Positions 39,827 to 41,282 of a DNA stretch of 41,282 nucleotides are shown here, piece after piece. Position numbers and translations under genes: made by a program. Under the pieces are notes generated by a model. The model did not search any database, was not told where the DNA came from, and was given only the letters and a program-made list of their open reading frames with translations. The DNA comes from Hydrogenophaga sp. (lineage in GTDB: Bacteria > Pseudomonadota > Gammaproteobacteria > Burkholderiales > Burkholderiaceae_C), in NCBI RefSeq assembly GCF_011772445.1, contig NZ_WVZN01000017.1, forward strand, positions 256,543 to 297,824, read 5' to 3'. Numbering within the stretch: the stretch's first letter is position 1; every line of letters starts with the position of its first letter.

Positions 39827-40728
39827 GCCATCACGCCGCCGAACAGACACTGCTGCTGGGCCAGAGCAAGGGCCTGGTCGGCGTGATCACGCCGCCGCTG
39901 CCACCGGCCAATGGACAGGCGCCGCGCGAAGACGCGCCCTTCGTGGTCATCCTCAACGCCGGCATCATCCACCGCGTCGGGCCCAACCGCCTGCACGTCT
40001 CGCTGGCGCGGACCTTGTCGGCCGATGGTTTTCCCGTGCTGCGCGTGGACCTGTCCGGCCTGGGCGACAGCGCCGCGCGCGAGGACGGCTTGGCCCCGCT
40101 GGACGCGACCCTGGCCGACATCCGCGAAATCATCGACACCCTGGAGGCGACGCGGCAGGTCAAGCGCGTGGTGCTGATGGGCCTGTGCTCGGGCGCCGAC
40201 CACTCGGTGATCTATGCCTCGACCGACCCGCGCGTGGTGGGCGTGGCGCTGCTGGACCCGTCCATCCCGCGCACCACGGGCTACTACGTCAAGCACTACT
40301 CGGGCCGCTTGCTGAGCCTGCGCACCTGGAAGAACGTGGCCATGGGCCGGCACCCGCTGTGGCAACTGCTGAAGAAGCGCCGCGCGCAGGAACTGCCCGT
40401 GTTGGGCGAAGGCGGCGGGCCCGCCGACATGGCCTCTGCCCGCCCCGCCGTGACGCTGGAGCACCCCGAGGTGCGCGCCTTCCTCGAAAACGCCTACGGC
40501 CGCGCCCTGGGCAACGGCGCGCAATTCCTCGCCGTGCTCACCTCCGACCGCGAACGCCAGCACAACTACCGCGGGCAACTGGAAGACGCGTTTCCCTCGC
40601 TGGACTTCAAGGGGAAGCTGCTGATCGAGTACTTCGATCGCTGCGACCACACGTTCACGACGCTGGCGAGCCAGCAGCGGTTGGTGGGCTTGGTGAGGCG
40701 GTGGATGGGCGGCACCGGGTTTCGCTGA
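39823..40728 (+). CDS. Alpha/beta hydrolase with putative Cys nucleophile (GLCSG), candidate release enzyme
   Basis: A 301-residue protein starting at the ATG that overlaps the previous stop (ATGA). It shows the alpha/beta-hydrolase pattern: a RVDLSGLGDS strand-turn, an elbow GLCSG with Cys122 at the nucleophile position (G-x-C-x-G, as in dienelactone hydrolases), and a late DHTFT with His276 as the likely catalytic base. Because the terminal NRPS module lacks a thioesterase and this is the last gene of the operon, it is the best candidate for releasing the chain from the last PCP. A type II editing thioesterase role, or action on the free product, is equally open. It may act together with the degenerate paralogue upstream. 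Nothing in the sequence shows the substrate. Confidence 0.85.
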   Translation: MSHHAAEQTLLLGQSKGLVGVITPPLPPANGQAPREDAPFVVILNAGIIHRVGPNRLHVSLARTLSADGFPVLRVDLSGLGDSAAREDGLAPLDATLADIREIIDTLEATRQVKRVVLMGLCSGADHSVIYASTDPRVVGVALLDPSIPRTTGYYVKHYSGRLLSLRTWKNVAMGRHPLWQLLKKRRAQELPVLGEGGGPADMASARPAVTLEHPEVRAFLENAYGRALGNGAQFLAVLTSDRERQHNYRGQLEDAFPSLDFKGKLLIEYFDRCDHTFTTLASQQRLVGLVRRWMGGTGFR

Positions 40729-40902
40729 AGCTGAGCCGATGTTTGACCACGGGTTCGGCAGAAAGCGGCCCTGATGATGATTCAGTGATCCCCGCTATGA
40801 ACTACCGCCCTTGCGGTATGGGCGTAGAGATCGCCTCCTGATGTGATCGCGCGAGCTGTGCATGTGGCACGGCGTTGGTGATCAGCATCAGGGAGGAAGC
40901 AG
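40729..40902. other. Intergenic region between the biosynthetic operon and the adhesin gene
   Basis: These 174 bases contain no convincing gene. No T-run follows any stem, so I see no standard intrinsic terminator for the operon. A TTGACC at 40743-40748 resembles a -35 box, but no good -10 sits at the right distance. TATGAA at 40796-40801 is a weak -10-like match. A promoter for the downstream gene is expected here but cannot be placed with confidence. Confidence 0.6.
40803..40818. repeat. Perfect 6-bp inverted repeat with 4-base loop
   Basis: TACCGC, loop CCTT, GCGGTA. The stem is perfect but short and has no T-tract after it. It could be a weak hairpin or a binding site upstream of the haemagglutinin gene; a chance occurrence is also possible in such GC-rich DNA. 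Confidence 0.55.
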
Positions 40903-41282
40903 ATGAACCGTCACCGCCACCGTGTGGTGCTCAAGCCCGCGCGCGGGCTGGCGTGTTCTGTGCAATGGGCCGTGGCCCTGGCCGTGAGCAGCCCGCTCAC
41001 CAGCCCGCAGGCCTGGGCGCAGATCGTGGCCGACCCCAGCGCCCCCGGCAACCAGCGTCCCACGGTGCTGACCGCCCCCAACGGCGTGCCCCTGGTCAAC
41101 ATCACCACACCCAGCGCCGCCGGTGTCAGCCGCAACACCTACCGCCAGTTCGACGTCGGCACGCCGGGCGCCATCCTCAACAACAGCCGCACCGCCACGC
41201 AGACGCAACTCGGCGGTGGCGTCGCGGGCAACCCCTGGCTCGCCACCGGCCCCGCGCGCGTCATCGTCAACGAGGTCAACTC
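40903..41282 (+). CDS. Filamentous-haemagglutinin-like exoprotein, N-terminal fragment (ESPR and TPS domain)
   Basis: This gene runs off the end of the window; 126 codons are visible without a stop. The start ATG is preceded by GGAGGA (40892-40897), five bases away. The N-terminus MNRHRHRVVLKPARGL resembles the extended signal peptide region of large autotransported and two-partner-secreted proteins. A hydrophobic stretch follows, with a likely Sec cleavage after AWA. The mature part begins with the hallmark of the haemagglutination (TPS) secretion domain: APNGVPLVNI, SAAGVSRNTY and FDVG. Such proteins are secreted through an outer-membrane TpsB partner and act as adhesins or contact-dependent toxins; which one cannot be told from this fragment. 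It is unlikely to belong to the biosynthetic pathway and probably marks the 3' boundary of the cluster. Confidence 0.88.
   Translation, partial: MNRHRHRVVLKPARGLACSVQWAVALAVSSPLTSPQAWAQIVADPSAPGNQRPTVLTAPNGVPLVNITTPSAAGVSRNTYRQFDVGTPGAILNNSRTATQTQLGGGVAGNPWLATGPARVIVNEVN

Noticed and set aside
40729..40902. A possible intrinsic terminator or small gene after the operon
   Set aside because: The only clear stem (40803-40818) is 6 bp with no T-tract. Short frames in the gap have no ribosome site or recognisable product.

Overview
The window is high-GC DNA, by eye about 70% or more G+C (not counted). Long genes are packed with ATGA-type stop/start overlaps. The last gene begins with an extended signal peptide and the secretion domain of a filamentous-haemagglutinin-like protein. 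Together these suggest a betaproteobacterium, probably Burkholderiales and perhaps Comamonadaceae-like. That placement is inference; no rRNA or tRNA is present to anchor it.

Nearly everything from base 1 to 40728 reads as one plus-strand operon for a modular cis-AT polyketide synthase / nonribosomal peptide synthetase (PKS/NRPS). Both ends of the window cut genes. The order is: tail of a PKS ending KR-ACP (3-596); KS-AT-MT-ACP (593-5005); KS-AT-DH-MT-ER-KR-ACP (5002-12717); KS-AT-DH-MT-KR-ACP (12714-19388); two paralogous EamA/DMT membrane transporters (19385-20287, 20296-21192); KS-AT-DH-ER-KR-ACP (21212-27727); NRPS C-A-PCP (27724-31137); KS-AT-KR-ACP (31141-35709); NRPS C-A-PCP (35706-39062); and two alpha/beta-hydrolase-fold proteins (39059-39826, 39823-40728). 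A 174-bp intergenic stretch with a perfect inverted repeat follows. The last gene, a haemagglutinin-like adhesin/exoprotein starting at 40903, runs off the end and probably lies outside the cluster.

If the order is collinear, the visible modules would add to an unseen beta-hydroxy (or further reduced) acyl chain. They would add an alpha-methyl-beta-keto unit, a saturated alpha-methyl unit, an alpha-methyl-enoyl unit and a fully saturated unit. Glycine follows, then a malonate reduced to beta-hydroxy (giving a 4-amino-3-hydroxybutanoyl unit), then a second glycine. Both adenylation domains carry readable specificity codes close to the published glycine code. The last module has no thioesterase or reductase. 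The final hydrolase, with a G-x-C-x-G elbow, is the best release candidate; its neighbour has lost the nucleophile. This product is a prediction. I do not recognise the cluster as one with a known product.

The clearest sequence-level novelty is at the two PKS-to-NRPS junctions. Both upstream PKS proteins end in the same short acidic tail, DREE-x-x-[L/F]. Both downstream NRPS proteins begin with a TubC-like docking domain. The codons for the tail's Arg-Glu-Glu also form the Shine-Dalgarno sequence for the downstream gene, which starts at GTG or TTG overlapping the stop codon. Other points of interest are a ketoreductase with His in place of the catalytic Tyr, a divergent methyltransferase in a module with no reductive domain, and two acyltransferases with non-canonical HAFH-position motifs.
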